Under the pieces are notes generated by a model, which was not told the origin of the DNA, did no database searches, and worked only from the letters and a program-made list of their open reading frames with translations. Shown one piece after another: positions 53,547-62,640 of a DNA stretch of 64,000 nucleotides. The DNA comes from Roseivirga sp. 4D4 (GTDB lineage Bacteria; Bacteroidota; Bacteroidia; Cytophagales; Cyclobacteriaceae), in contig NZ_MDGP01000001.1 of the NCBI RefSeq assembly GCF_001747095.1, forward strand, positions 727,001 to 791,000, read 5' to 3'. Position 1 is the stretch's first letter; the number at the start of each line of letters is the position of its first letter. Made by a program: the position numbers and the translations under genes.

Positions 53547-55097
53547 CTAACAATAGATCGCTTTTTGTTCCAGTTTATTTTTGATCGCTTGTCCGGTCGG
53601 AGTGGCGGCAAGTCCTCCAAGCCCTGTGCAGGTGAGCTCATGGGCCATCATATCACCCACTTCCTTCATACTTCGCACCACTTCATCAAATGGAATCAGA
53701 TGTTTGTAGTTAGCTAAGGCCATATTGGCGCAGCTGAGTGCATTCGAAGCAGCCATTACATTCTTCCCAAGACAAGGTGCTTCTACACGGTTTCCAATAG
53801 GGTCGCAAATAATACCTAATGAATTCTGTAATGCCAGAGAAGCTGCTGAGGTTGCTTGTTCTAAGGTTCCGTTCATTAATACCACAAGACCAGCGGCTGC
53901 CATGGCTCCACCAGCACCAGTTTCAGCTTGACAACCAGCCACCTCCGCGGCAAATGTGGCGTGTTCCGCAATGAATAGACCAATGATGCCTGCAGCCATA
54001 AGGGCTTTGTTGACTAAATCTTCACTGGCATTCATATGGTCCGCAACTCCCAATATTGCTCCGGGTAAAGCTCCACAAGATCCAGCGGTAGGGGCTGCCA
54101 CGAAAACTTCCATGCTGCTCTTTACCTCCATCATGGCTGTGGTGTACAAAATGACTCTGTTCAACATGCCTGCATCGAGCAATTGCTTGTCAAGCATCTT
54201 GTGGCGAAAGCCAACTGATTGAACAGGCAGTATTCTATCGTCAAATTCTTTTCCTTTTAGCCCGGTCTCTATGCCTTTTCTCATGATGCCCTGAATATGA
54301 GTCATCTTTTGGAGGATGTCCGGTTCAGAGATACCGCCTCTGGCTGCTTCATATTTAATGGCTAACTCCCATATTGAGAGGTTTTCTCGTAAGCCAATCT
54401 CCATCATTTTTGAGCAGGTGTTGAAAGGGACTACAAGGTTTTGTCTCGAATGGACAGGCAAAACTGGATTCAGTACAACAGCTTTGAGAACTTTCTCTTT
54501 GGAGGATAATGCTTCGATAAGCTCATTGGGAAATGAGTGGCTACTTCTTAAGTGGATAAAGACTCCGTTTCGGGTGACCTCGACCTCATGGCTTAATTCG
54601 GGCAAGTCTAATGTTCCAACATCCCCATTTGGATACACTAATAGCTCGTAATAGTCTCCGCATATTGACAATTGCACACCATCGATTTCTGTGATTTCCA
54701 TCATACCACCACCGGTACTTATGGCTGTAATGCTATGCGTAAAATCTTCATTAGTTACATTAATGCGATATTGGTTTGGGTGAGTAGCTCCATAGCTCAG
54801 GTAATTGACGTGCACTGTTATACCTGAATTTGATAGGTGAGACTCGTAATCCACCATTCTCGGGTCGTCAGCCTGCCATCCCATCAATCCGCCATAAAGG
54901 CCCATATCGGTACCTTGACTTTTGTGGGTAGTAACTAGAGAACCATTTGGGTCATAATCTACAGAGAGGCTTGAGATATCATGCTGCATTAAATCCCGAA
55001 TCAATAGGCCGATTCTACATGCAGCAGCACTATGAGAACTTGAAGGACCTCTCATTACCGGTCCTAATACATCATTGAAAATACTGGCTGCAGACAT
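53547..55097 (-). CDS. sdaA: L-serine ammonia-lyase (iron-sulfur serine dehydratase), single chain
   Basis: Enzyme of 516 residues that converts L-serine to pyruvate and ammonia with a [4Fe-4S] cluster. The N-terminal beta domain begins FNDVLGPVMRGPSSSHSAAA, and the C-terminal catalytic domain has AAPTAGSCGALPGAILG. The three cluster cysteines are in EVAGCQAETGAGG and CDPIGNRVEAPC (11 residues apart), and the chain ends in Cys (KAIYC), which may plug the active site as in known structures. Both subunits are fused in one chain. A terminator-like hairpin (55152-55175) separates it from aconitase. Confidence 0.95.
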   Translation of the reverse strand: MSAASIFNDVLGPVMRGPSSSHSAAACRIGLLIRDLMQHDISSLSVDYDPNGSLVTTHKSQGTDMGLYGGLMGWQADDPRMVDYESHLSNSGITVHVNYLSYGATHPNQYRINVTNEDFTHSITAISTGGGMMEITEIDGVQLSICGDYYELLVYPNGDVGTLDLPELSHEVEVTRNGVFIHLRSSHSFPNELIEALSSKEKVLKAVVLNPVLPVHSRQNLVVPFNTCSKMMEIGLRENLSIWELAIKYEAARGGISEPDILQKMTHIQGIMRKGIETGLKGKEFDDRILPVQSVGFRHKMLDKQLLDAGMLNRVILYTTAMMEVKSSMEVFVAAPTAGSCGALPGAILGVADHMNASEDLVNKALMAAGIIGLFIAEHATFAAEVAGCQAETGAGGAMAAAGLVVLMNGTLEQATSAASLALQNSLGIICDPIGNRVEAPCLGKNVMAASNALSCANMALANYKHLIPFDEVVRSMKEVGDMMAHELTCTGLGGLAATPTGQAIKNKLEQKAIYC

Positions 55098-55151
55098 ATA
55101 CTTATCTAATTTCTAATAAGTTAGCTGCAAATCGTATGAACTTCAAAAAAA

Positions 55152-55175
55152 CCTCAGCCCGATTAAGGACTGAGG
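55152..55175. terminator. Bidirectional rho-independent terminator
   Basis: Stem CCTCAG(C)CC/GG(A)CTGAGG with T runs on both sides. It lies 49 bp beyond the aconitase stop codon and upstream of the serine dehydratase gene, so on the minus strand it ends aconitase transcription. Confidence 0.8.
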
Positions 55176-55197
55176 TTTTTTCTTTGAGGCGCTTTAA

Positions 55198-55217
55198 CCT
55201 CTCCTTGAAAGGAGAGG
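55198..55217. repeat. Hairpin related to the 48.8/51.2 kb dispersed repeat
   Basis: CCTCTCCTTGAAAGGAGAGG matches the terminal hairpin of the 74-bp repeats with one change in the loop, but without the rest of the repeat. It lies just downstream of the aconitase stop codon. Confidence 0.75.
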
Positions 55218-55223
55218 ACTGAT

Positions 55224-57488
55224 TTAGCTCGCGGCTTGTTCCTTGATTAGGTTCAAGGCAGAACCTGCTTTAAACCAGCCAATCTGTGCTTCGTTATAGG
55301 TATGGTTCGCCAAGATGATGTCTTTGCTACCATCGGCATGCACAAACTCTAATGTCAGAGGCTTACCAGGAGCGAAGTCAACTAAGTCTAGGAAGTTGAT
55401 GGTATCATCTTCCTGGATTTTGTCATAATCAGCTTCGTTTGCAAAGGTTAAACCTAGCATTCCTTGCTTTTTCAAGTTGGTTTCGTGAATACGAGCGAAT
55501 GACTTCACCAGTACCGCTTTCACACCTAAGAATCTTGGCTCCATAGCAGCGTGCTCACGAGAAGAACCTTCACCGTAGTTGTGGTCACCCACGACTATAG
55601 AAGGAATACCCTCTGCCTTATACTGGCGAGCTGTTGCCGGTACAGGACCGTACTCTCCAGTGATTTGGTTTTTCACCTTGTTGGTATCCTGATTGTAGGC
55701 ATTCACGGCACCAATCAAACAGTTATCAGAGATATTGTCCAAGTGACCTCGGAATCTTAACCATGGACCTGCCATAGAAATGTGGTCCGTAGTACACTTA
55801 CCAAATGCTTTGATCAAAAGCTTAGCACCTGTAATATTTTCTCCATCCCATGGAGCAAAAGGAGCAAGGAGCTGCAAACGCTTTGAGTCTGGTTTTACAA
55901 CCACCTCAACACCGGAACCATCTGCTGCAGGAGCCTGATAACCGTTGTCCTGAACATCAAAACCTCTGTCTGGTAATTCATCACCAACAGGTGGGTCAAG
56001 TTTTACTTGTTCGCCTTTCTCGTTGGTTAGCGTATCTGTGATAGGGTTGAAGCCTAGGTCCCCAGAGATAGCAATTGCTGCTACCATTTCAGGAGAGGTA
56101 ACAAAAGCATGAGTATTCGGATTGCCGTCTGCCCTTTTAGAGAAGTTTCTATTGAATGAGTGAACAATGGTGTTTACTCTTTCATTATTCCCAGCTCGTT
56201 CCCACTGACCGATACATGGTCCACAGGCATTGGTGAAAATGGTGGCATCTAGATCTTCAAATATCTCAAGTAGGCCATCTCTTTCAGCAGTGAACCTTAC
56301 TTGCTCAGAACCCGGGTTGATACCGAAGTCGGCTTTTGTTTTCAATCCTTTATCTACCGCCTGTTTGGCAATAGAGGAGGCTCTTGAAAGATCTTCGTAT
56401 GATGAATTGGTACAAGAGCCGATTAATCCCCACTCTACTTCGGTAGGCCATCCATTAGCTTCCGCTTCAGCTCTCATTTGAGAAACTGGAGTAGCTCTAT
56501 CTGGGGTAAATGGTCCATTTACATGTGGCTCCAAAGTACTCAAGTCAATTTCAATCACTTGATCAAAGTATTGCTCTGGGTTGGCATATACTTCATCATC
56601 TCCCGTTAGGTGAGGTCTTACTGTGTTCGCAAGATCAGCAACATCCGAACGATCTGTCGCTCTTAAGTAACGCTCCATTGAATCGTCATAGCCAAAGGTT
56701 GAAGTCGTTGCTCCAATTTCAGCTCCCATGTTACAAATAGTACCTTTTCCTGTAGCTGACAATGATTTGGCCCCTGGGCCGAAATATTCAACGATAGCGC
56801 CTGTACCACCTTTTACAGTGAGTATGCCTGCCACCTTAAGAATAACGTCTTTGGCCGAAGTCCAGCCATTCATTTTACCAGTTAGCTTCACACCGATCAG
56901 TTTAGGGAATTTCAGTTCCCATGCCATGCCTGCCATGACATCCACAGCATCGGCACCACCAACACCGATCGCTACCATTCCCAGACCACCGGCATTCACC
57001 GTGTGAGAATCAGTACCAATCATCATTCCGCCAGGGAAGGCATAGTTTTCAAGCACTACTTGGTGAATGATACCTGCTCCTGGTTTCCAGAAACCGATAC
57101 CATACTTATTTGAAACTGATTCGAGGAAGTTGAACACTTCGCCCGAAGCGGTCAATGAATTTCTTAGATCCTGTTCTGCACCTTGTTTGGCCAAAATCAA
57201 GTGATCGCAGTGCGCAGTAGAAGGAACTGCTACTTTGTCTTTTCCTGCTTGCATAAACTGCAACAGCGCCATTTGAGCGGTTGCATCCTGCATAGCCACT
57301 CTGTCAGGGGCGAAGTCTACATAAGACTTTCCTCTTTCGAATACTTCCGAAGGAGTACCATCCCATAAGTGGGAGTAAAGGATTTTTTCTGATAAGGTAA
57401 GTGGTCTTCCGACTAAGTTTCTGGCTGCTTCAACCCGGGCGGGCATTCTTTCATATACAGCCTTAATCATGTCAATATCAAACGCCAT
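55224..57488 (-). CDS. acnA: Aconitate hydratase (mitochondrial-like type)
   Basis: TCA-cycle enzyme of 754 residues isomerising citrate to isocitrate with a [4Fe-4S] cluster. Recognised blocks are [40 protein letters not shown] and [16 protein letters not shown] (three cluster cysteines), then the swivelling domain with [20 protein letters not shown] and [18 protein letters not shown]. Length and pattern are like mitochondrial aconitase; the symbol is used loosely. The gene has a -7 promoter box (57546-57553) and a downstream terminator. Confidence 0.95.
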   Translation of the reverse strand: MAFDIDMIKAVYERMPARVEAARNLVGRPLTLSEKILYSHLWDGTPSEVFERGKSYVDFAPDRVAMQDATAQMALLQFMQAGKDKVAVPSTAHCDHLILAKQGAEQDLRNSLTASGEVFNFLESVSNKYGIGFWKPGAGIIHQVVLENYAFPGGMMIGTDSHTVNAGGLGMVAIGVGGADAVDVMAGMAWELKFPKLIGVKLTGKMNGWTSAKDVILKVAGILTVKGGTGAIVEYFGPGAKSLSATGKGTICNMGAEIGATTSTFGYDDSMERYLRATDRSDVADLANTVRPHLTGDDEVYANPEQYFDQVIEIDLSTLEPHVNGPFTPDRATPVSQMRAEAEANGWPTEVEWGLIGSCTNSSYEDLSRASSIAKQAVDKGLKTKADFGINPGSEQVRFTAERDGLLEIFEDLDATIFTNACGPCIGQWERAGNNERVNTIVHSFNRNFSKRADGNPNTHAFVTSPEMVAAIAISGDLGFNPITDTLTNEKGEQVKLDPPVGDELPDRGFDVQDNGYQAPAADGSGVEVVVKPDSKRLQLLAPFAPWDGENITGAKLLIKAFGKCTTDHISMAGPWLRFRGHLDNISDNCLIGAVNAYNQDTNKVKNQITGEYGPVPATARQYKAEGIPSIVVGDHNYGEGSSREHAAMEPRFLGVKAVLVKSFARIHETNLKKQGMLGLTFANEADYDKIQEDDTINFLDLVDFAPGKPLTLEFVHADGSKDIILANHTYNEAQIGWFKAGSALNLIKEQAAS

Positions 57489-57545
57489 GGAAAAGGTTTT
57501 AATGTTTTCAAACTTGCTCTATGAGAATAACCCTCATAGGGGTCG

Positions 57546-57553
57546 CAAAGTTA
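57546..57553 (-). promoter_or_regulatory. Bacteroidota-type -7 promoter element upstream of aconitase
   Basis: Minus strand reads TAACTTTG (consensus TAnnTTTG), about 58 bp before the start codon, followed by GCGACCCC as at other strong starts. A 7-bp inverted repeat CTATGAG/CTCATAG (57519-57539) falls in the predicted leader. No clear -33 TTG. Confidence 0.5.
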
Positions 57554-57607
57554 TCAAAAAACGTAGGAAATAAAACTTGAAGGGGCCTTAGATATCAATT
57601 GAAAATG

Positions 57608-58357
57608 TCAGTCAGGAGGCAAGCCGAGTTCCCCTCTTAGCAAGTTCCTCATTGCCCGAAGGTGCCACTGCATAGGGTTCTCAAAGAAGATCACGTCCTG
57701 GATAGTATTAATCCTTAGGTAGACCATGTCAATAAACCTTCTTTCCCTTAGTAACTGGCGTATCATTCTGTCCTTCTGATCGTTCGAAATTCCTATTTCG
57801 TCAACATCACCGTAAAGCTCCAGAAATGATAGCATTTCTTTGTCGAGTAGATAAGGTTCGAGGATGTTAGTGATCAGTTGTAAATCTCTATTTTCAGTGC
57901 TTGGAACCCTCGAAAGTGCCCTTCGGTAATTCATTAGTACTCTTTTAAAAGCATCGGATTTGATAATCCCAAGATTACCGGAAGAGACTAAGTCCTGATA
58001 GACAGCATCTGTGGGCGAATAAAGCCTAATCATTAAAAGGAGGTCCATCGCTTTGCGGATCGTATCGGTATCTACCTGGCGTAATGGTGTCTCTAATAAC
58101 TTCCTTAGATAGACGAGCTGTTCCTTCCTTGCATCTTGATCTGCCAGAAGTTCACCCTCATTAATTACAACTTCATCAAGGAGCTGCTCCAGGTAATTAC
58201 GTTCGAGATCCGCCTTGTTGTTAGCTTCTCTGTTGTTTTCCAATTGGAAAGCAATGTAAATCCCGATTACAATAATGATGAGTTCTAAGATTATTCGGAC
58301 TAGTGAGCCCAATGGATTCCGTCTTCTGTCGTCTGAAAGGCTATAGCGGTTTGGCAA
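57608..58357 (-). CDS. DUF6090-like single-pass membrane protein
   Basis: Protein of 249 residues with a basic N-terminus, one membrane helix (VRIILELIIIVIGIYIAFQL then ENNREANNK) and a helical, acidic rest (LERNYLEQLLDEVVINEGEL). The helix followed by N-N-R/E matches the DUF6090 pattern and the longer relative at 19870-20886. Only a TTG at 58357 is available as start; it lies 2 bp after the transporter stop, so the gene is probably translated by coupling. Function unknown. Confidence 0.75.
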   Translation of the reverse strand: MPNRYSLSDDRRRNPLGSLVRIILELIIIVIGIYIAFQLENNREANNKADLERNYLEQLLDEVVINEGELLADQDARKEQLVYLRKLLETPLRQVDTDTIRKAMDLLLMIRLYSPTDAVYQDLVSSGNLGIIKSDAFKRVLMNYRRALSRVPSTENRDLQLITNILEPYLLDKEMLSFLELYGDVDEIGISNDQKDRMIRQLLRERRFIDMVYLRINTIQDVIFFENPMQWHLRAMRNLLRGELGLPPD

Positions 58358-58359
58358 GG

Positions 58360-59724
58360 CTAAAAAATTAATAGTGTTGTGATAAATATAATCAATCCCA
58401 CCAATAGGGCTATACCACTATAAGGTAATATGTCCTTGGCTTTCAGCTTAGTAATACCCAAAAGGGGAAGTGCCCAAAACGGCTGAAGCATGTTGGTCAA
58501 TTGGTCGCCATAGGCCAATGCCATCACAACTTTGGGGACGGGAACGTTGAGTGCTTGTGCTGCTTCGATGACAATGGGGCCTTGTACGGCCCATTGCCCA
58601 CCACCACTTGGAACGAAGATATTGACCAAACCACCACTTAGAAATGTGTAGATGGGTAGGGTCACTTCATTGGAAATGTCAACAAAGGCATAAGAGACGC
58701 CAGCGGCAAGACCTGAGTATTTCATAATACCCATAATGCCAGCGTAGAGCGGGAATTGAATAATAATACCTGCTGCTCCACCGATGGCTTCTTGGATAGC
58801 GGAAAGAAACTTAGCAAATGAACCATGAAGTAAAATGGCCAAGCCAAAAAGAAAGAAGTTGATAAAGTTGAGATTGATAAAGTCTAGCCCAGCACCTGTT
58901 GGTGTGGTAATAATCTTCCGTAATGCAATTACACAAATGATTCCACCTAAGACGATCGCAGCTAGCATAGAATGATCAATCCGTTCAGCTCTTGTCAGTG
59001 AATGGGTAGGACTTGTTGTGTTATCTGTTTTTTGACTGTCTAAACTCACGTGATTGAGTTCATTGCCTTCATTGCGTTTCCCTAGTATGTAGAAAACACT
59101 GGGTATAGTAATCAACAATAACAAGCTAGTGGTAAGATTCATGGAGGAGAGCAGCGTTTGTTCAATTCCTATTTGTCCAATCTGATTGACCAAAAAGTGA
59201 TCAGACCCAGCTACCGTCAAAGGTGCCGAGCCAGAAAAACCACCATGCCAGCACATCATACCACTATAGCCGGCAGCACCTATTAGTGGGTAGTTGAGTT
59301 TCCACCCATTAGCTTTGGCTTTCTCGGCTACTTTTCTGGCAAAGATTGCCCCAAAGACCAGACAGAGCCCCCAGTTGACAAAGCTGACAGCTATGGTCAA
59401 TAGACTTACCCATAAAGCTGCGGAAGCAGTGTTGTTACAATATTTAGTGAAAATGGATATGATTCGGTTAAAGAAGGGAGTCAATGCTAAAGTGTGACCC
59501 AAGATTAAAATCAGAGCCATCTGCATGGTAAACTGGAGCAATTCCCAAAAGCCTGTTTCCCAATATTCCAGAACGATCAATGGGTAGGCAGACCCGGCAT
59601 TCTCTGGTCTTTGGGTGAAGATCAGCGCCAGGATGAAAGTGATGAGGGTAAGTAAAACCGCAATCGAGAAGGGAGAGGGGAGTACATTTCGAACAAACTT
59701 TAAGTACAGGCTGTTTTCTCGCAT
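58360..59724 (-). CDS. Short-chain fatty acid transporter, AtoE family
   Basis: Integral membrane protein of 454 residues with about 12 helices. The AtoE/TIGR00366 pattern is seen in LPSPFSIAVLLTLITFILAL, WVSLLTIAVSFVNWGLCLVF + GAIFARKVAEKA, GFSGSAPLTVAGSDH and NIFVPSGGGQWAVQGPIVIE. Members import short-chain fatty acids such as acetoacetate or butyrate. It is in a two-gene unit with the DUF6090-like gene downstream and is divergent from the metallopeptidase gene. Confidence 0.92.
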   Translation of the reverse strand: MRENSLYLKFVRNVLPSPFSIAVLLTLITFILALIFTQRPENAGSAYPLIVLEYWETGFWELLQFTMQMALILILGHTLALTPFFNRIISIFTKYCNNTASAALWVSLLTIAVSFVNWGLCLVFGAIFARKVAEKAKANGWKLNYPLIGAAGYSGMMCWHGGFSGSAPLTVAGSDHFLVNQIGQIGIEQTLLSSMNLTTSLLLLITIPSVFYILGKRNEGNELNHVSLDSQKTDNTTSPTHSLTRAERIDHSMLAAIVLGGIICVIALRKIITTPTGAGLDFINLNFINFFLFGLAILLHGSFAKFLSAIQEAIGGAAGIIIQFPLYAGIMGIMKYSGLAAGVSYAFVDISNEVTLPIYTFLSGGLVNIFVPSGGGQWAVQGPIVIEAAQALNVPVPKVVMALAYGDQLTNMLQPFWALPLLGITKLKAKDILPYSGIALLVGLIIFITTLLIF

Positions 59725-59774
59725 GACTAAAGTTGTATCAAAAAGTAAGATTAGACAACTATATTAACCATTTG

Positions 59775-60524
59775 ATGATCACCTCTCTGAAAAAATCATT
59801 CCTCATGGTTCTCTTGCTTCTCTGTGGTTCGTTACAGGCACAGCAACTGGAAATCACTCCCATTAAGTGCTCGGTATCTGAAGAGGAGGTTGACGAAATC
59901 AGAAGAAGGCTCTCTTTTCAAAAGAACTTTTTCCGCAAACAACTGATGGAATTTTCTGAAGAGAAAGTGACAGTCAAAGTCTTTGGTGATTACGCTGATT
60001 TTTCCGAATACGAGCTTAATTGTTGTGGTATGGAGAATATCACAACAGCATTCTTCAATGGAAATAGGAATGAAGTCGTGGTCTTCAAAAATGAAGAGTT
60101 CATTAGGTCACTGAGCCATGAAATGAGTCATGCCTTATTATCTGGGAAGCCAATTGAGGATCATTTTTGGCTGTCAGAAGGCCTAGCTGATCTTTTAGCC
60201 TCTTATAAACCTACGGATAGCGGCAAGTTCAATGCGGAGCCAATGTACTTTGCGGAAGATCTTAAGCTTAATGAAAAGAGTACTCGAAAATTAACGCGGT
60301 TTCTGAGTGTTGAAGCTGATGAATGGAGGGAATTAACCACTTATGACTCTTATGGGGTTTCTTGGGCCTTGGTGAATTACCTATATAGCGAAGAACCAAT
60401 CCTACTGAGAGAAATCATTCAAGCGTTAGAAGGGGACCAAAGCATTGAAAAGATTATGGCAAGCCGTTACAAAAAGGGGATGAAAGGGTTCTTTCAATTA
60501 GTCCGTGGTTTCTATGCAAAATAG
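59775..60524 (+). CDS. Exported HExxH metallopeptidase (peptidase MA-like)
   Basis: Protein of 249 residues with signal peptide (MITSLKKSFLMVLLLLCGSL, cleaved near QAQ); ATG at 59775 is preferred over the TTG at 59733. The zinc motif is SLSHEMSHALL (HEMSH) followed by WLSEGLADLLASY (E about 20 residues on), a gluzincin arrangement as in the peptidase MA family. The C-terminal part is helical. Extracytoplasmic location is expected; substrate unknown. Confidence 0.85.
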   Translation: MITSLKKSFLMVLLLLCGSLQAQQLEITPIKCSVSEEEVDEIRRRLSFQKNFFRKQLMEFSEEKVTVKVFGDYADFSEYELNCCGMENITTAFFNGNRNEVVVFKNEEFIRSLSHEMSHALLSGKPIEDHFWLSEGLADLLASYKPTDSGKFNAEPMYFAEDLKLNEKSTRKLTRFLSVEADEWRELTTYDSYGVSWALVNYLYSEEPILLREIIQALEGDQSIEKIMASRYKKGMKGFFQLVRGFYAK

Positions 60525-60540
60525 TCCTGGTAGTCTTAAT

Positions 60541-60568
60541 AAGGGACTCAATACCACTTGAGTCCCTT
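60541..60568. terminator. Terminator-like hairpin between convergent genes
   Basis: Perfect 11-bp stem AAGGGACTCAA/TTGAGTCCCTT with a 6-base loop between the stop codons at 60524 and 60577. T tracts are short on both sides, so it is a weak but plausible bidirectional terminator. Confidence 0.7.
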
Positions 60569-60576
60569 GTCAGCCG

Positions 60577-61755
60577 TTAGTTCTGAATTATGATCGGCCC
60601 ATCAACTTTATTGAAAAGCCAGGTTTCAACAGGTTTGACCTGGTAATCTCCTGGAGAGCCTTCCGCTTCGTATTTAAAAACGGGATATACATAATCTAAC
60701 AGTACAGAGCCAACCAAAATCATGTCTTGAATTTCTAGTGGTGTGAATGCCGTCACAATAGTTCCTTGCCCTTCACCAGCCTCTATCTCTGTTCTATATT
60801 GATCGGGACCTATCACTAGTAAACCGGTTTCACCGTCATTATTTTGTCCCATAGACATTTTTACCTCTGGGTAGACTTCATATTGATTGTAGTACGCTTG
60901 GATGGCGGTGAGTGAATTGTTCATAATTGTTGTGTCTCCTTTGAATTCTGAGGATCCCGTATCAAAGCAGAAGGTTTTATCAATGGCGACCGGTGTATTT
61001 CCTACAGTGAAATTATCAATGGGAGCAGTCCATAGATACTCTAGTGCTCCTCCACTTAGCTCATAGGGTACAAAAGGAAAAGTCAGCTTGCTTTCGGAAA
61101 TGACTAGTGATTCATCATACCCCCCAATCATTATTTCACCTTGGCCTGTGGTCGGGTTGGTATAGAAGCTCACTAAAATATTATCAGGATCTATCAAGCC
61201 TTGGTTGAGCATTTGCTCGAGAAAGAAGTCGGTATTTGCATCTTCATCTTGAGAGGGGAAGCCAATTCCGCCATCCCAATTCAACTCTTCAAACTTTGAA
61301 CCGTCATAATTGAGAGACAAATATGTGCTTGTCTTGGATTTTACAGGAACTCCATTGACATCAATGTAATCACTCCCGGTGTTAACGAGCATTTGTCCCC
61401 AAGGACCAAAACTCAATGTATCTGGATTTTGAGAGATCCACTGGAAACTTGTGCTTTCATACATATCAAATCTATGTCTTCCAGGTTGTGTACAAGCAGG
61501 TGTGTTACACTGAACAGTGGTCACCCAGTCCGCATTATTTCCCGTGTCCATCCCAAATTTTAAAGGTTGAGGTGGAGTGCCCATAGCAAGTTCTGCATAC
61601 CATGGTGAGGCACCATTGTTTTGATATGGTCCCTTCTGGTAAGATATTTTAATGATTCCATAGTCTTCCTGGGTTTCATTGTTCTTTGTTGAAGTGCAAC
61701 CAATACATAAGAATATAAAGCAGCATAAGCCGCTTAGGGTATATAAATTTCTCAT
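60577..61755 (-). CDS. Pepsin-like aspartic peptidase (family A1), lipoprotein
   Basis: Protein of 392 residues. A signal sequence with cysteines (SGLCCFIFLCIGC, likely lipidated at Cys20) is followed by a two-lobed A1 fold: WYAELAMGTPPQPLKFGMDT + GN (Asp70 of DTGN), a flap-like segment TLSFGPWGQM, LNWDGGIGFPS (pepsin-type DGxxG), SFYTNPTTGQGEIMIGGYD, and FCFDTGSSEF (Asp265 of DTGSS). Asp-to-Asp spacing of 195 residues resembles pepsin (183). This family is typical of eukaryotes and rare in bacteria. No obvious propeptide. It is 21 bp downstream of the tandem avidin-like gene, clearly one operon. Confidence 0.88.
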   Translation of the reverse strand: MRNLYTLSGLCCFIFLCIGCTSTKNNETQEDYGIIKISYQKGPYQNNGASPWYAELAMGTPPQPLKFGMDTGNNADWVTTVQCNTPACTQPGRHRFDMYESTSFQWISQNPDTLSFGPWGQMLVNTGSDYIDVNGVPVKSKTSTYLSLNYDGSKFEELNWDGGIGFPSQDEDANTDFFLEQMLNQGLIDPDNILVSFYTNPTTGQGEIMIGGYDESLVISESKLTFPFVPYELSGGALEYLWTAPIDNFTVGNTPVAIDKTFCFDTGSSEFKGDTTIMNNSLTAIQAYYNQYEVYPEVKMSMGQNNDGETGLLVIGPDQYRTEIEAGEGQGTIVTAFTPLEIQDMILVGSVLLDYVYPVFKYEAEGSPGDYQVKPVETWLFNKVDGPIIIQN

Positions 61756-61776
61756 AACATGTGTGTTTGATTAAGG

Positions 61777-62562
61777 CTAAACTTGATTAAAGACATCGGT
61801 TCCTACTACATTCACTGAGGCATATTTATTTCCGTATGTCGTGCCATGTGACTTGTAGGTGAGCAATGTCAATTCATTGAGAGATTGATTCAAAAAGCCG
61901 CCCAGAGAAACTGAGCTCTCATTGTCTAATAGGGCCGTTAATGATACAGACAACAACATATCCTGTGTGGCGGTATAGTCATAAAGACCAGCCAGGTTGT
62001 TGGTGGAACTTGTTGATTGAAGAAGACCTGTGACACTGAATTGATCCACGGTTAGTTGCAAAGATTGTAATTGCGCTGCCGAATTCTTGTTTACCCAATT
62101 ACCGGCAAGACTGTCGTTCGACTCGATTAAAGCGGTACTTTCTTTTCGGTTTTCTGAACTATCGTAAGGAGTGAAAACCAGTGTTTCTGTATAAACGCCT
62201 GGCTCTGGTACTCCGACTGCTGAGTAAGGAGTAGATGCAACCATGCCGTGCAGAAGTTCTATTTCAGTAGTACCTGAAGTGCTGTCTGTCAAAACCTGTC
62301 CAGACATTTGACTCACCCAATTCCATGTGGGGTTGCTTTGTCCTCCATCGAGACTTCGCCAGTAGATGCTGATTGAGACTGGATAATTTCCTGATATGCC
62401 TACAGGGGCATAACCAACCAAAGCGTAAGTACCTGAGGCGCCAGTGGTTGATGAATAGGTTCCTGAAATAAATCCAGATTCACTCTGGGAACTGATTTTC
62501 ATGAGTGAGCCGTAGGAGTTTTTCCAGCTTCCTACGAGCCCAACATTTTGTGTTGTTTCCAT
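61777..62562 (-). CDS. Tandem avidin-like protein
   Basis: Protein of 261 residues that looks like two avidin/streptavidin barrels. Unit 1 (about 8-133) has VGSWKNSYGSLMKISS and ISGTYSSTTGASGTYALVGY, matching streptavidin strands with Asn15, Ser19, Tyr36, Ser38 and Trp68 at positions equal to biotin-binding N23, S27, Y43, S45 and W79. Unit 2 (about 151-261) has SLAGNWVNKNS and ends YASVNVVGTDVFNQV, like the streptavidin end with the D128 equivalent (Asp256). Trp residues equal to W92, W108 and W120 are replaced, so biotin binding is uncertain. There is no signal peptide and an in-frame stop lies 27 bp upstream. It heads an operon with the pepsin-like gene. Confidence 0.8.
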   Translation of the reverse strand: METTQNVGLVGSWKNSYGSLMKISSQSESGFISGTYSSTTGASGTYALVGYAPVGISGNYPVSISIYWRSLDGGQSNPTWNWVSQMSGQVLTDSTSGTTEIELLHGMVASTPYSAVGVPEPGVYTETLVFTPYDSSENRKESTALIESNDSLAGNWVNKNSAAQLQSLQLTVDQFSVTGLLQSTSSTNNLAGLYDYTATQDMLLSVSLTALLDNESSVSLGGFLNQSLNELTLLTYKSHGTTYGNKYASVNVVGTDVFNQV

Positions 62563-62640
62563 AATTAAGGTATGTGTGTAACATTGTTATTGATAGGTAG
62601 TGAAATTAAGCATAATTTTAGAGGCAACTCTTTATCTCTT

